Shown here: positions 35,901 to 48,342 of the stretch, one piece after another
Numbering within the stretch: position 1 is the stretch's first letter
Layout of the letters: every line of letters begins with the position of its first letter
From: Zasmidium citrigriseum
Taxonomy: Eukaryota > Ascomycota > Dothideomycetes > Mycosphaerellales > Mycosphaerellaceae
Length of the DNA stretch: 64,000 nucleotides
Assembly: GCA_002786025.1 (NCBI GenBank)
Contig: NHNW01000046.1
Coordinates: 1 to 64,000, forward strand
Direction: 5' to 3'
Made by a program: the position numbers and the translations under genes
Notes under the pieces: model-generated
What the model was told of the DNA's origin: nothing
What the model saw: only the letters and a program-made list of their open reading frames with translations
The model's database searches: none

Positions 35901-38900
35901 AACGGACTTGGTCGAAAGCCTCTCATCCTTTCGGACCAGAATCCGCGAGCTTGCTCTCCATCCTGTCGCATGACTTCAACCAGGAATGGCTCAAACGAGA
36001 CTGGCGAAGGCAAAGACTGGTCATAGTACAGCTGCTCGATCTCGTTGAACATATTCGCCACAGAGATGCCATCGTATATGGCGTGATGCATCTGCAAGTA
36101 CAGATCAAACCCATCCTGGTGTATGCTGAGAGGCGAGCTTGGCGTCACAGGAGGTAGCTTTGGCTTGTGAGTGATGTGGCCGTTGGTCTTGCCATTCGAA
36201 TGACCATTCACTTGTCCGTTTCCGTTCGCAGAGTCTTTCCGCACATTGTGCCAGACTTTAGGAGGATCTGTCATGACGACCTGGGCATAGGGATGGGCAG
36301 CGGATGTCGTCTCTACAAATGTTGTCCGCAAGATAGCCTGTCTCTGCACCATTCGGTCCCAAGCATCTCTCAGCCTCTCCAGATCGCCAAGCAGACTCAG
36401 CTTGGTGGTATTGCAATATGCTTCTTCTCTCCCCGATTCGCTGGCGGAAAGCATTGCTTGTTGTAGCGGCGTGCATGGAAGAATTGCACTGTAAGTCAAG
36501 TCGCGGTCAGCAAGCGTTTTCTTGATGGTCTGGACCACGTCGTCGGAGAAGACGTCAAGATCGTCGCCGTTCTCCTTGCTCCCGTTAGTCTGTGGGATTG
36601 AAATTGTTTTGGCCAAGCGAGCAAGGCTGGAGTGCTTCAATACAGTTGTCACCCCGAGGAAATTGCCTAGCTTCTTTTGAAGCAATCTGGCGAACTGCAT
36701 GGCATTCAATGAGTTCAATCCAAGGGCAAAGAAGGATGTGTCCCTCGATATGCTGGTCAAGGGAACGTCCAGAACCTCTGCCAGAGTCTCTGCCATTGTC
36801 CGTTCGGTCGATGACGCAGGCCCATCTCCAGAGCTGATTTCATGCGAGCGCGAGAGTTGGTCTCGTCGAGTACTGTCAAGGTCTTGCATGGCTTTTTGAA
36901 GAAGTCGTCGGTCTAGCTTGCCTTGAGAAGTAATGGGTAGTCTGTTGAGGGGCACGACGGTGCTGGGTATCATGTAGGCGGGTAAGGCATCTTCGAGCCG
37001 GCTGAAGACTTCAGAGACAAGGGTCGGATTGGCGTCGACGACAGACACGTTGGAGGAGGGTCTTTGAGGGGGTGATGAGGGCACAAAGTATGTCACCAGA
37101 GTCTGCCTTGAGCTTCCCTCACCATGGACGATCGTTGTGCAATCGAGAACCCCAGGATGGTCGGAGACAATGGCGTTGATCTCGCCAAGCTCGACACGGT
37201 TGCCTCTTATCTTGACCTGGTCGTCAAGTCGACCAGATATGAGAAGACTGCCGTCAGGGAGGATGCGGCCCATATCGCCACTTTTGTAGACTCGGCCATA
37301 TTGCGGATGGTCGATGATCTTTGCAGCGTTGAGATCGTCTCGCCCTATGTACCCTCTGAAGACTTGTTCGCCGCCGAACGCAAATTCACCGTACGCACCA
37401 ACTGGCAAGATCGAGAAACCGTCTTCGGGAGCAAGCACAAATGCAGATGTGTTGCGGAATGGTGGGCCAATGTTTCCCAGAACATCTTGTGGGGAATGAT
37501 GCATCTTGACCGAGCAGATGTTTGTCGTTTCCGAGGGCCCGTATCCTTGATGCAAGCCATGGCCAGACCACAGCCTGTGTACCTTCTCTGTAATGCCCTC
37601 CCCCGCAGTGACGAGAAATTTGACGCTTGGGACTCGTTCTGGTTGGACAAGAGCCGCAACTGTTGGTGTGAGTGAGAGGTGTGTCGCTTCGAAGCGGCGT
37701 ATGCTTTCTTCAAAGTCTTGGAACATGACTTCTTTAGTGGCAGTGCATAGACACATGCCGCTGTAGAAGGCGAAGAAGATCTCAAACACACTCACGTCGA
37801 ACGCTTGGGAACAGGCTTGCAGGAGACGGTCGCCGGCCTGTACTTGGTACAGCTCACATAGCACACCAAGGTTGCCTTTGAGATTGTCCATTGTGACCGC
37901 AACGCCCTTTGGCTCACCTGTCGAGCCACTGGTAAACACGGCGTAGGACACGCGAGATCCTACTTGGTCGACTTCTGGAGGAGTGTTGGGAAGGCCCGAC
38001 AGATCGGCAGTCGAGATATCCAGGACGGGAGTTTCGGTCAGCCGTTTGAATATTGGTGTTGTTTCCGCATCACAAACACACAGCTCAATAGTAGTCTGAG
38101 CAAGAACAGACCTCACTCTCGCCTCGGGAGTTTCGGACACCAAGGGAAGATAGCCAGCTCCAGCTTTGAAGCAGGCCAGCAATGCAACGTACAGATCGAT
38201 GCATTTCTCCATGCATACACAGACTAGCCCCTGTGGTCGAAGCCCAGCCTCGATGAAGTGATGTGCCATACGATTGGCTCTTGAGTCCAACTCCAGATAG
38301 GAAATGGAAGTCGTCTCATGTTTATCCTCGGTCAGACTCTCTGCGAATAAGATTGCCGTAGCCGATGGGTTGTCCACAGCGTTTTGCTGAATGACCGATG
38401 TCAACTCAAACTTGTCACTGTAAACGGCTGGGTCTGGATTGGCAATGGACAACAAGTCTGGGCTCATGCTTGACCAGAGATCCATGGATGGGCGTTCCGG
38501 CGATGAAATGATGATCGAGGCAAGAGCATCAATCTGTTGCAATAGCATCTCGGCTTGAGCGAGACTCATAAAGCTCTGCTGGTAAGTGGCTCGGACTTGA
38601 ATCTTCGAAGGTGTGGGCTCAAACTCGAGCACTAAGTTGAACTCAAGCTGGTCCATGGAGTCAAGCAATTTGATTCTGCTGCCCTGCAGAGCCTCATTGA
38701 AGGAAGTCTCTTGCCAGACGAAGAGAGTGTCGAAGAGAGCAGCACCGGGTGCAACCCCTGCAGCATTTCGAATGGCACTAAGAGGTGTCGTGACATACTT
38801 CTGCATTGATCGAGTGCGTTCCGTGAGAGCGCTCAAGAGATCCGCACACGTTTTCGCGGTACTGGCATCGATCCGCAATGGCAGCGTAGCGAGACATGGG

Positions 38901-41657
38901 CCAAAGACGGTCTCAATGCCTCGAAGTGGCAAGTTCCTTCCCGAAAAGACAGAACCGAATGTCACGTCGGACGATCCAGTATAAGCACCAAGGAGGAGTG
39001 CCAATGCGGCTTGGAAGATAGAGGGAGTGCTACAGTTCAGCTGCTGCGATTGCGTCCGGAACGAGGGAGCATCTTGTGAGAGCTCGTGCCATTGCGTCCG
39101 TTGCAACGAAGGCTCCTTTTTCTGTGCTTGAAGGAGAGGCACGGTCGTGGGACTCACGTCTCGAAGTGTTTGCTGCCAGAAATCCATCCCTGATGGCGAC
39201 GGCCCATCTTTCGAATTCTCAGCGTAGAATTCGGCCACGTCCTTGAACGAGTCGTGGCTTTGACGTTTCCGGCCTTCCAGGATTGCATTGAGGTCCAATC
39301 GGAGAAGATCAATAGACCATTGATCAAAAATGGAATGATGGGCTTGGAGGAGAACCCGACAGCCTCCTTCAGCAGACATCACTTGAAAGATGCTTGCATG
39401 TAGTAGGTCCGATTCGCTTCTCATGGCGAAATCATGATCGAAGGCCGAAACTTGGTGGATTCGATCGAAGCTGGGAGATTTCCATACGACTGCTGCGAAG
39501 CTCCATTGTGTGCTGTTGATAGGTACAAATCCCGATCGAAGCATCGGATGCAACCGAACAAGTTCACACAATGCCTCTGCGACTGCCGAATAGTCATTTA
39601 ATCCAGAAGCTTGAAACTCGACCCAGTTGCAGTATGCATTCGCTTGCTTCCGGGTTTCAGCGAGCATGGCAATTTGAGTCGAAGTACAAGGAAAGCTGTA
39701 TTCCACCTCAGCGAGCAAAGACGGATTCAACGATCGAGACAAGGCATCCTCAATTGCAGTCCACCGAGCATCTTCTCTCTTGTCATGATCGTTGACATCG
39801 TCATGCTCCAGCAATAGTGCAACGTCCAGAGGGGTTTGCGCGGCCAGTACGTCAGTTGCATCAAGTTGCCGATACCCAGCCTTCCGGAGAGCAGCCGCGA
39901 TTCGAATCGATAATATGGAATCGACACCAAGCTGGGGAAGAGACGATTCAGGCTTGACCGATGAGCCCAACAAGTCGCCAATGACATTGACAACATGCCG
40001 TGTCTCATCGCTTTGTTGGGTAGCAACACTTTGGTGATCGGTTTGTGAGTTCATGTATTGCTCGCGCAAGGCCTTGCGATCACATTTTCCAGAAGGTAGA
40101 TACGGCAAGGCGTCCAGTATGACAACATCGCCTGGCACCATGAAAGATGGCAGCCACGCCCGACAATTTGTCAGAACCGATGATTTGCTGACCAAGGGGC
40201 TCTCCGGGACGCAAAAGGCGACTAAGATGCCCTGGATGACCTCTGCGACAACGTCTCGACAGCCTGATGTCTTTGACGCTGCATGCTCGACTTCGCCCAG
40301 TTCGATTCGCTGGTGTTTCGTCAGTAAAGGAAGAGCTGAAGTCTCGCTGTGAGTTTACCTGTCCGCGCAATTTAACCTGCCCGCTTGATATCCGACCCAG
40401 ACATTCCAACCTCCCATCTGGAAGCATCTTTGCTCGGTCGCCAGTTCGATATAATAGGCCGTATTCGGGATGCGATACAAAAGCAGCTGCCGTCTGCTCT
40501 TCACGGTTGAGATACTCATCCGCCAGCTGGTAGCCGCCCACTGCAAGCTCTCCTTCCTCTCCCAGTCGCAGTATTTTCGGGATCTTTGAAGCGCTGGAGC
40601 CTTCGTCCTGCGGCTTGACCACGAATGCAGACACCGTATCGAGTGGCAGGCCGATTGTTCCACAACCCATGTCTTTAGGGAAGAACGGTTGAAGAGTGCA
40701 ATGGATTGTCGCTTCTGTTGGCCCGTACATACCGTGCAACACGGCAATCTCTGAGGAGCTCCCACCAAACTCTTCCACGACAGACGGCTTGAGCATTTCG
40801 CCAATGGTCAAGAGAAGCTCTAGACCTGGAACGCTGGATCGCCCCCTGAGAAGGCTACTCGCAACCGAAGGCGTCAACTCACAAGCGTCGATGCTGAGGT
40901 CGTTGATCACTGCCGGCAAGTCGTTCAGCAGTCGTCTCCTGTCACAACTGACAAGAGTGCTTTTCCGGAACCAGGGGAAGAATATCTCAAAGACGGAGAC
41001 ATCAAAAGTCGGACTGGCGAACTGTAAGAATCTCGAGAACTTGGGTATGTGCATGTCGTGTGCCAGCAACGCCTGCGTCGCTGCCGAATGTGAAATTACC
41101 ACCCCCTTCGGTTGACCAGTGCTGCCACTGGTGTACATTATGTAGGCCGCATGCTGAGGGAGAACAGGAATGTCAAGGCGGGCTGCCTCCAGTTCGAAGC
41201 GGCCATCATCGACGGCGATTATGTCGACATTTTCGAGCGTGGGTATCCTTGATCGTAATGAGGTCGTTGTGAGCAGGACTGTGGCCTTCGTGTCCTGCAG
41301 GATAAATCGAAGTCTCTCCTCTGGGGCGTCTAGAACGATCGGGCAGAACGCGCCGCCTGCTTTTAGTGAAGCCAGTTGTGAGATGTACAAATCAATGCAC
41401 TGTGGTATTAGTATTGGAACGATGAATCGACTGCCCTGAGGCGAGCGTCGTCTGCTCGCTTGGACTATTCGCTGTGCCAAGGCCTCCGCACGTTCATGGA
41501 ACTCGCCATACCCCAGACGCGTGATGCTGCCGTCCTCCCCAGCGTACTCGATCGCGGCCACATCGTCCGCTGACTCTCGCGGTACCAGATCGTGTAGGAG
41601 TTGTGGTCCAGGTAACCTCCGTGGATTGGGATTGGAAATGGAAAGTTCGTTTTTCAT
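26966..41657 (-). CDS. sidC: Ferrichrome-type siderophore nonribosomal peptide synthetase (SidC/NPS2)
   Basis: Assembles a cyclic hexapeptide ferrichrome siderophore (ferricrocin type) from Gly/Ser and three N5-acyl-N5-hydroxyornithines. Two exons, 41657-40359 and 40309-26966 (49-bp intron between LRGQ and RIELGE), give 4,880 residues. Domains with approximate key residues: A1 (YTSGSTGQPKG 175), T1 (LGVDS 564), C1 (HHSIFDQ 762), A2 (FTSGSTGEPKG 1229), T2 (LGLNS 1635), C2 (HHAIYDG 1845), T3 (LGLDS 2189), C3 (HHALYDA 2397), A3 (YTSGTTGTPKG 2854), T4 (LGLSS 3259), C4 (HHALYDG 3472), T5 (LGLDS 3815), C5 (AHAQYDG 4024), T6 (IGIDS 4377), C6 (HHALYDA 4560). Every T domain keeps its pantetheine Ser. 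C5 has lost the first His but keeps the second. There is no thioesterase; release is by the terminal C domain. I chose the ATG at 41657; upstream codons in frame are not ATG. Confidence 0.95.
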
Positions 41658-42416
41658 CTTGACTGAAGGGAAGAAACGACTCAGGTTGCAATGAGCCAAA
41701 GGGCTGGTTGGCCGTGACAGTCTTGCGTAGTGACAGACCGGCGGCTAGTCGAGGAGATACTTCTTGCTCCTCGTACGAGGGTGGACGCCACAGCAGGACA
41801 GCGGGCAAGTTGACATGGCGGTGGTGAAGACGCGGGAGGGTAGAAGGTCACGAACGCCGCGCCAGAAGAGCCGTATTGTCAACGCGCCCAACGCCGCCGC
41901 CGCCGGATGATGCGAAGTCACAGGATGCGAGTTGGCCGCGTTGGATGGAGGTGAATGTTGATGGAGAAGGCGCTGTGGACGAAAGAGGGCAAGCGCGAAA
42001 TCCACGCCTTCGCCGGCCATCCACGTCAGCTCCACAGTCAACTCAACCCCCACTGTCCACTGCAGTATTTTCCGAAGAATCGAAGCGAACGAGCAGCAGC
42101 AAAACCCGCCGGCGATGTGGACCGCTTCATTCAAGGCGCGTTTGCGACTTGCTCGCCGCCCACATGGCCACCATCAGAGCTCGCGCGCGTCCCCAAGAGC
42201 CTGAACGCCAGCGATATCGAGCGGCCGTCTAACGCGACCAGGGGCGACGTGGATTGCCGACACCGGCTACACTTTCTTCTATACGGATGCCACGCTATTT
42301 CACTGCCTACTGTCGAGCACGAAGTATCGCATTGCAGTCGCGAGAGCGCTGTGGACAATGAATTTGAATTTACGAAAAGCTGGGCAAGCTCATATCCGTT
42401 ATCACATCGCATGATC

Positions 42417-42425
42417 TTATCAGAT
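42417..42425 (-). promoter_or_regulatory. SreA-type GATA site (ATCTGATAA)
   Basis: Reads ATCTGATAA on the minus strand, exactly the ATCWGATAA consensus bound by the iron-responsive GATA repressor SreA/Sre in ascomycetes. It lies about 760 bp upstream of the sidC start. Occupancy is inferred. Confidence 0.65.
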
Positions 42426-43499
42426 CAAACTCCAGCATCGTCGTGCAGGTGGCTTACACCAGTCTCACGCCCGCTTCGACCTACTGCAGGGCCGCCGAGA
42501 AGGAAGAGCCGCTACAGCCACGGTAAAAGTCGAATCCAACTTTCGTCACCGCACAGACTCACAGAGACTCTCTGGACGTCCGCCTCATCAGCTTTGCCAA
42601 GGATGAACAGCTTACTGATGCTGAAAGACTGGACTCAGGCCAATCTCGATCTTTCCAACGTTCCTGTGTCCATACGATGGCATTGTCTCCCAACGCGCAA
42701 TTGAGAAGGTCTGTCAGCCTCGTTCAGTCGCGAAAGCTAGTACTATTCAGAGTCTTCTGGCAATGTCGGGCCCGAAATCGGGGAATATGCCAGCAGACTG
42801 GGTTACTCTGCAAAAGTACAGCAAGACATCTCTCTGTTGAACTTCACGTTCAGTCCATCAGGATCCTAGCTCTAAGGCGTATGACTGGAAAGGTAGTACC
42901 AGATTCGATTGAAATGACGGACGATTCCAGACTGGAACGAGATCTCGAAAGGAGTATTGTCTTGATGAGAGCAATGAGACCTTTCTTCATCGCTGAAAGG
43001 CATCGTCGATCTAGTGCAACGACTCAATCTCGAGAGAATGAGTATCCCGACAAACCTCACCTGCAAATTTGACAACAGCCAACGTTCATCAGCGTTTACG
43101 ACAGCATGTTTTCGCCAAAATCGAACCACATACAATTATCTCCCTCACTTGCAGCACTTACAGGGCATGCTCTCCATATTTAGGCTGCTGTATCAGGCTG
43201 TCTCAGCAGCAACTCTATGCCGAACTCCACTCCACCGGCAAGAAGGCCGCACTGGTCAAATCGCAATTCTGGAGACAACAATGTTGAATACGAAACCGGA
43301 CACCCCATCGAGATCAGCGACACGTGAAAGCGTCACGTTGCCATTACGTTTTCCCAGCCGGGTGAGTGCTACGGAGCACCACAGCCACCGCCTCGGTTGG
43401 AATCGCTTTGATACTGGCAGCTCCCTCTTAGCGCCCGATCGACAAGCCCCCAAGCAGCTCGACCTTGTAAAAATTTGCTGATGTCGGCGGATCTAGGCG

Positions 43500-43508
43500 A
43501 TCTGATAA
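43500..43508 (+). promoter_or_regulatory. SreA-type GATA site (ATCTGATAA)
   Basis: Exact match to ATCWGATAA about 590 bp upstream of the sidA start, consistent with iron repression of siderophore synthesis. Together with the site at 42417 it suggests joint control of the divergent pair. Confidence 0.65.
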
Positions 43509-44097
43509 GTTTCTTTCGACCACACTGCTACGGCGGGACCCTGCCTTGCCTGCTCTCTCCCACCTCATTCGCCTGAGACCTCAGCCCATACGTCACGCTG
43601 CCGAAAAATCTCCTCGCCCTTCCACAATGTCCACGGGCGCGCGCAACATGGGTTCATATGGCAAGCACGCGCAGCTCCCCAAGCACCGGAGGAGATGATC
43701 TGATTAGATTAGTTCCTTTCGCATTCCCTGCTCCAAGTCGAATCGTTTGTCTCGAAGCTCCTTGCTTGCGTTTAGCTCGGCCGCGTGGGACGTCTGTTTG
43801 GGCTGACGACATTGACTTTTCCACCAACAGAGTGCCACGTCCGCCACGCTTTCCTTCCTATTAACTAGCTATTTCTGTTTGCACCCTTGGAAGTTGAGAA
43901 AACCAAACCTGTGAGGAGCGTTGCATCGGCCGAGCTCGGGAGCCCTGCAGTGGTGTTGTTTGCAGCAAGAGGTTCCACAACTGCCTGACTTTATTTGAAT
44001 CCTTCGACCTCCCGGACAGACGGCCAAAGTTTGGTCGAACGTTCGTTGTCACTTCTTCACCTTCTCACTCTGACAATCAATTCCCGACCAACAAACG

Positions 44098-45675
44098 ATG
44101 TCACCTCACGCCGTCTCTGCTTCAGAGATGTCACCTTATACTTCGGCAAGCTCTCTGACCGACGACATTCCTGGTCTTGTCCACTCAAGACAATCAAACC
44201 TCAACAGATACGGCGACGATGAGGTCCAAGACTTGGTTTGTGTTGGTTTCGGACCAGCCTCTCTGGCCATAGCAGTTGCCCTTCACGACTCTCTGGAATC
44301 AAAGAACGCAAGACTGTCGACGAGGTCCCCCAGAGTTCGGTTCCTGGAACGCCAGGAAAAGTTCGCATGGCACGCAGGCATGCTTCTCCCTGGGGCCAGG
44401 ATGCAGATCACCTTCATTAAGGATATGGCCACTCTTCGCAACCCTCAGAGCGAGTTTACATTCCTCAACTACCTCCACGAAAAGGACAGGCTTGTCTCTT
44501 TCACCAACCTGGGCACCTTCCTCCCTCAGCGTATTGAGTACGAAGACTACATGCGCTGGTGTGCGGACCACTTCTCGAACGTCGTCGACTACAGCCAAAC
44601 GGTCGAGAGCGTCAACGCCGGCCACTTCAACCAGAAGTCAGGTGCTGTCGAATACTTCAACGTGGCATCCGTGAACCACGAGACTGGAGAGCGAACAACG
44701 CTCAAGGCCAAGCATGTCGTCATCGCAGCAGGTGGACGGCCCTATATTCCAAAGACCTTGCCAGAGTACCACCCAAGGATCATTCACTCCTCGCAATATG
44801 CCACCAACATTCACAAGATCTTCCCTGAGGGCACTGCACCAAGGAGGGTCGCTGTCATTGGTGGCGGTCAGAGCGCAGCAGAATGCTGGCACGACATCCC
44901 CGCTCGTTTCCCTGGTGCTCAGTCAGTACTGTGCATTAGAAATGCTGCCTTGAAGCCCAGTGACGATTCGCCATTGTGAGTACTCTCCATCGAACATCGC
45001 AGTACCAAGCTGACAAATCCCAGCGTCAACGAAGTCTTCAACCCCGAACGAGTAGACGACGTCTTCTCTCAAGACCCACGCATCCGAGCCGAAGCTCTGC
45101 GTCTCGACAAGGCCACAAACTACGGCGTCGTGCGCATCGAGCTCCTCGAGCAAATCTACAACGAAATGTACTCCTACCAGATTCAGCACCGCTCCGAAGA
45201 AGACTGGCCCCACAGACTGCTCAACTATCGCGAAGTCACCGGCATGCGAGATGTCAAGGTGGACGGTCAGCCAGCCGTCGAGCTGCAGATCCAGAACAAC
45301 TCTGGCAAGTACTGCGCCAACAAGGAGAACAGCACCGAGACGCTTACCGTCGACCTCGTCATCGTCGCCAGCGGCTATGTGCGTAATGCTCACGAGAACA
45401 TGCTCTGTGGTCTGCGTGATCTCATGCCTGGTGGCTGGGCCGAGGGCAAGAACTGGACTGTGCAGCGTGACTACGCTGTCGACTTTGAGCCTGGTGCCGT
45501 GGAGCCAGATGCTGGTGTTTGGCTGCAGGGATGCAATGAGAAGACGCATGGTCTCTCTGATACTCTGCTTTCGATCTTGGCCGTCCGTGGTGGTGAGATG
45601 GTAGAGAACATCTTTGGATACCCGCAAGATGCTTCGAATCAGAAGCCGATGGAGACCAGCCTGGAGTGGAGATGA
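44098..45675 (+). CDS. sidA: L-ornithine N5-monooxygenase
   Basis: First committed step of hydroxamate siderophore synthesis: hydroxylates ornithine with FAD, NADPH and O2. Two exons, 44098-44975 and 45024-45675, with a 48-bp intron (GTGAGT...CCCAG) restoring SDDSPFVNEVFNP, give 509 residues. Motifs are the FAD-binding CVGFGPASLAIAVAL (48-62), the substrate-side ARMQITFIKDMATLRNP, YLHEKDRL, the NADPH-binding VAVIGGGQSAAEC (251-263), and the C-terminal LLSILAVRGGEM. There is no mitochondrial presequence; the protein should be cytosolic. It is head to head with the NRPS, the arrangement expected for a ferricrocin locus. The acetyltransferase that must act between them is not in the window. Confidence 0.97.
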
Positions 45676-47345
45676 TCGAACTAGGCAGTTCTCGGCGTTT
45701 TGGGTACCCAAAGAATGGTGGGCTTTCAGATCTTGAGCATCGATGCATGTTAGCAGGCGCAATAGGCGTTTGACCTCGATGTTGGTGCTTCTAAAATGTC
45801 ATATAATCTCATCCTACATTTCATAACTTACCGTTGTGCTGCTCCCAGTCTGCGGACAATTGCTCTCGCTTCTCCAAACGCCACTGACGCTGCTTGAAGC
45901 AAACAAGAGGTCGTGGCGCATAAGCGTTCGCTTTCGTAGAACGAATGCAGTTGGTCACCCCGGAAGAAGCATTGTGGATACTGCCCGAGGTCGACCGTCT
46001 TCAGTCGATCAACAGCTCAGTCTACCCGGTATCTGGGAATAGTCCATATGGAGTCGATGGGGCATGGCCGGGGCAAGGTAATGATCCAAGGAGAGATAAG
46101 ATCGTCGTAGTGAGTCCACGTCACTTCGGGGCTGTCTGTGCCGGGCCGACGAGGATACGTCCTCACTCACTTCTGCCCTCAGTGATCCGGTCAGAGTCAA
46201 AGACGCTCTAGCTACCCCCAGATTTGTCGAGGACAACTAATGGTCTAGCAAGCCGTTCAGGAGGTCCAGGTCGTATGCTCGTCTGGAGAGAGCTAATGTT
46301 TCGGTCCGAGTGGAGGGAGCAGGTCACGTTTCATCTCAATAGGCCTCCCGATCTTTGCACGCCCTGTATGTGTGCAAATTCTCTCTATGCTTCGTGTGAC
46401 TGTGATACGCTGCTGTCACCCCATGTGAGCCAGTTTCGCGAGGATGTAGTGCTTCGGTGGCCAATTCCTCGACAGGGCCACGTGGAGTGACAATCATGTT
46501 CGTTGACGTATGTATGGTAGTGCACGCACATGTCCATGGAGCACAGTTGAGATGTGAAAGGTAGTACGAGAAGAGGTGAGGTTGATGTTCGCCGTTGCGT
46601 GCAAAAGTCAAACAAGCGCACAGACGTCCAGCATCCCTGCTCTTTCTCCCCTTGTCTTCAACGTCAGCTCTTCTCTCGAAGTCATCCATCCCATCGACAT
46701 CTTGCCATCCTCCTCCAGATTATCTCTTGTATATATCATTCTACTTATATGTGAGAATAGACATCAGCCTATGAGGTCACACGGTGGTGCAGGGAGACGC
46801 CGTCCGACGCTACCAGCAAGCAGATGCATACGATCCGCGTCGGCGAGTTTGGCGTCTCGATGGAGCAACTAAGTACATCATCAAATCTCCTAGCGTCCAA
46901 ACTGGCGTAGTGAACAATGATGGAAGTTCACCTTGTCGATGGCATCTTTACCTGTGCCCGACATCTTCTCGCACATCACTGCAGCACACCCATGGCACCA
47001 TGAGGGAGACAACGGCAACAGTAACACAACCGGACATCGGAAGCATGCAGCCTTCATCCGAGACGTGGAAATCTTTGCATTTGCCAGTTTAGTTACACCT
47101 ACTAAACCCAGCCAAAGCTACGATCATCGACGTGCAGCGCCACAGCCAATCAATTCCACCGCATTGCCAACTCATGAAGTTACGCTCGCATCAATGCATA
47201 CCAAGTGCGCCCCTCCTCCACCAGAGCTGCACACCATCTCGGACCAGTGCAGCATGTCGTCGACCCTTCGAGAGGAAGATGCTCTTCTTCAATCTTCGCT
47301 CTAATTCTCACCACCGATTACCCAACTGACGACGAAGCGGCCATC
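45676..47345. other. Intergenic region, sidA to peroxidase
   Basis: About 1.7 kb with only short open frames (up to 119 codons) in several overlapping frames on both strands. None shows a domain, signal peptide or splice-supported continuation. It should contain the peroxidase promoter. Confidence 0.5.
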
Positions 47346-48293
47346 ATGGGTGTCCTCGGAAAGCTTGGAGATACGTTCGTGGACCTTTCGGTCATCCTTT
47401 GGGATAATGGCATTGCCATTATGAATCTTTTCACGCCAAAGCTGAAGGAAGGCCATGTTGTTCCCGAGGGCTGCCCAGGACACAATGGCAAATGGCCAGA
47501 ATACGTCCCACCAAAGGAGGGCGACTCTCGAAGTGCTTGCCCAATGCTGAATGCCATGGGTTAGTAGGAAGTATTAGGGATACATGGAGCCGCCGCTGAC
47601 ATCTTAGGCTAGCAAATCACGGAATCCTCCCCCACGACGGCAAGAACATCACCTTCAAAGAGCTCAATACCAAAGTCCGGGAGACCTTCAACTTCGCCTC
47701 GTCGTTCTGCTTCTTCGTCCCCAACTTTTCCGCCCGTTTCCTCAACAAGTCCTACTCGAAAGACCGATTCGATCTCGAAGACCTCAGCCTGCACGCCGAC
47801 AACGCCATTGAGCACGATGCCAGCTTGACGAGACAGGATAAGGCTTTGGTGGCAGACCAGGGAAAGCCAGACCTAGAGCTGGTCCATGGCTTGTTGAAAG
47901 AGGCGACAGGAAAGATGCCAGACGGATCTCCGCAGTTGACGATTCCGGATCTTTCAAGAGCTTTGGCGAAGAGGAGGGCAGATGCGAAGGCGACGAATCA
48001 GGAATACTCGGAGAGCTTCTTCCACAACACTTTTGGAAGTGCCAAGTACGCTGATGTCCTGCACATTGAAAGTTTTGCTGGGTCATGATACTGACATGAG
48101 TAGCTCGTCAACGATGCTCACGATCTTCGGCGGTCGCGTCGATGACCTGACGCCCATGCTCACAGAGGAACGCTTCTCCGAGAAGTGGGAACCGAGGATT
48201 CTCGATCGATATGGCTTGACCATGGCCAAGTTCAATGCGACTGTCCTCCCGGTAGCCAGTGGAGTGAAGAAGTACAGCAAGAAGGATCAGTGA
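47346..48293 (+). CDS. Heme-thiolate peroxidase (chloroperoxidase family)
   Basis: Peroxidase family 2, heme-thiolate enzymes that carry out peroxidation, peroxygenation or halogenation. Three exons (47346-47559, 47613-48045, 48101-48293; introns of 53 and 55 bp) give 279 residues. The first splice restores ACPMLNAMANHGILPHDG, containing the proximal-Cys ACP element and the family ANHGxLPxDG motif. The EHD at IEHDASLTR is the usual acid-base Glu/His/Asp triad region. The end (SSSTMLTIFGG...RILDRYGLT) is also typical. The N-terminus (residues 8-32) is hydrophobic (TFVDLSVILWDNGIAIMNLF) but not a clean cleavable signal, so secretion is uncertain. Substrate unknown. Confidence 0.88.
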
Positions 48294-48342
48294 GGCTGGG
48301 TCGGTGTTCGAACGGGTCCTAGCCATGAACGGTTGATGGGGC

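Larger units (their letters stand above)
41658..44097. promoter_or_regulatory. Divergent promoter region, sidC and sidA
   Basis: The 2.4 kb between the two start codons carries two perfect ATCTGATAA sites (listed separately). A 249-codon open frame (41955-42704 plus) and others on both strands exist here, but they show no domain and no consistent coding character, so I do not call a gene. A short intervening gene cannot be excluded. CT-rich sequence at about 44,050-44,095 precedes sidA. Confidence 0.7.

Noticed and set aside
41955..42704. 249-codon open frame between sidC and sidA
   Set aside because: No domain or signal peptide, strong overlap with other open frames on both strands, and no splice-supported extension. 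Most likely a chance frame in promoter DNA.
43698..43706. Third GATA-like site (ATCTGATTA) near sidA
   Set aside because: One mismatch to ATCWGATAA in the core GATAA, so not counted as an SreA site.
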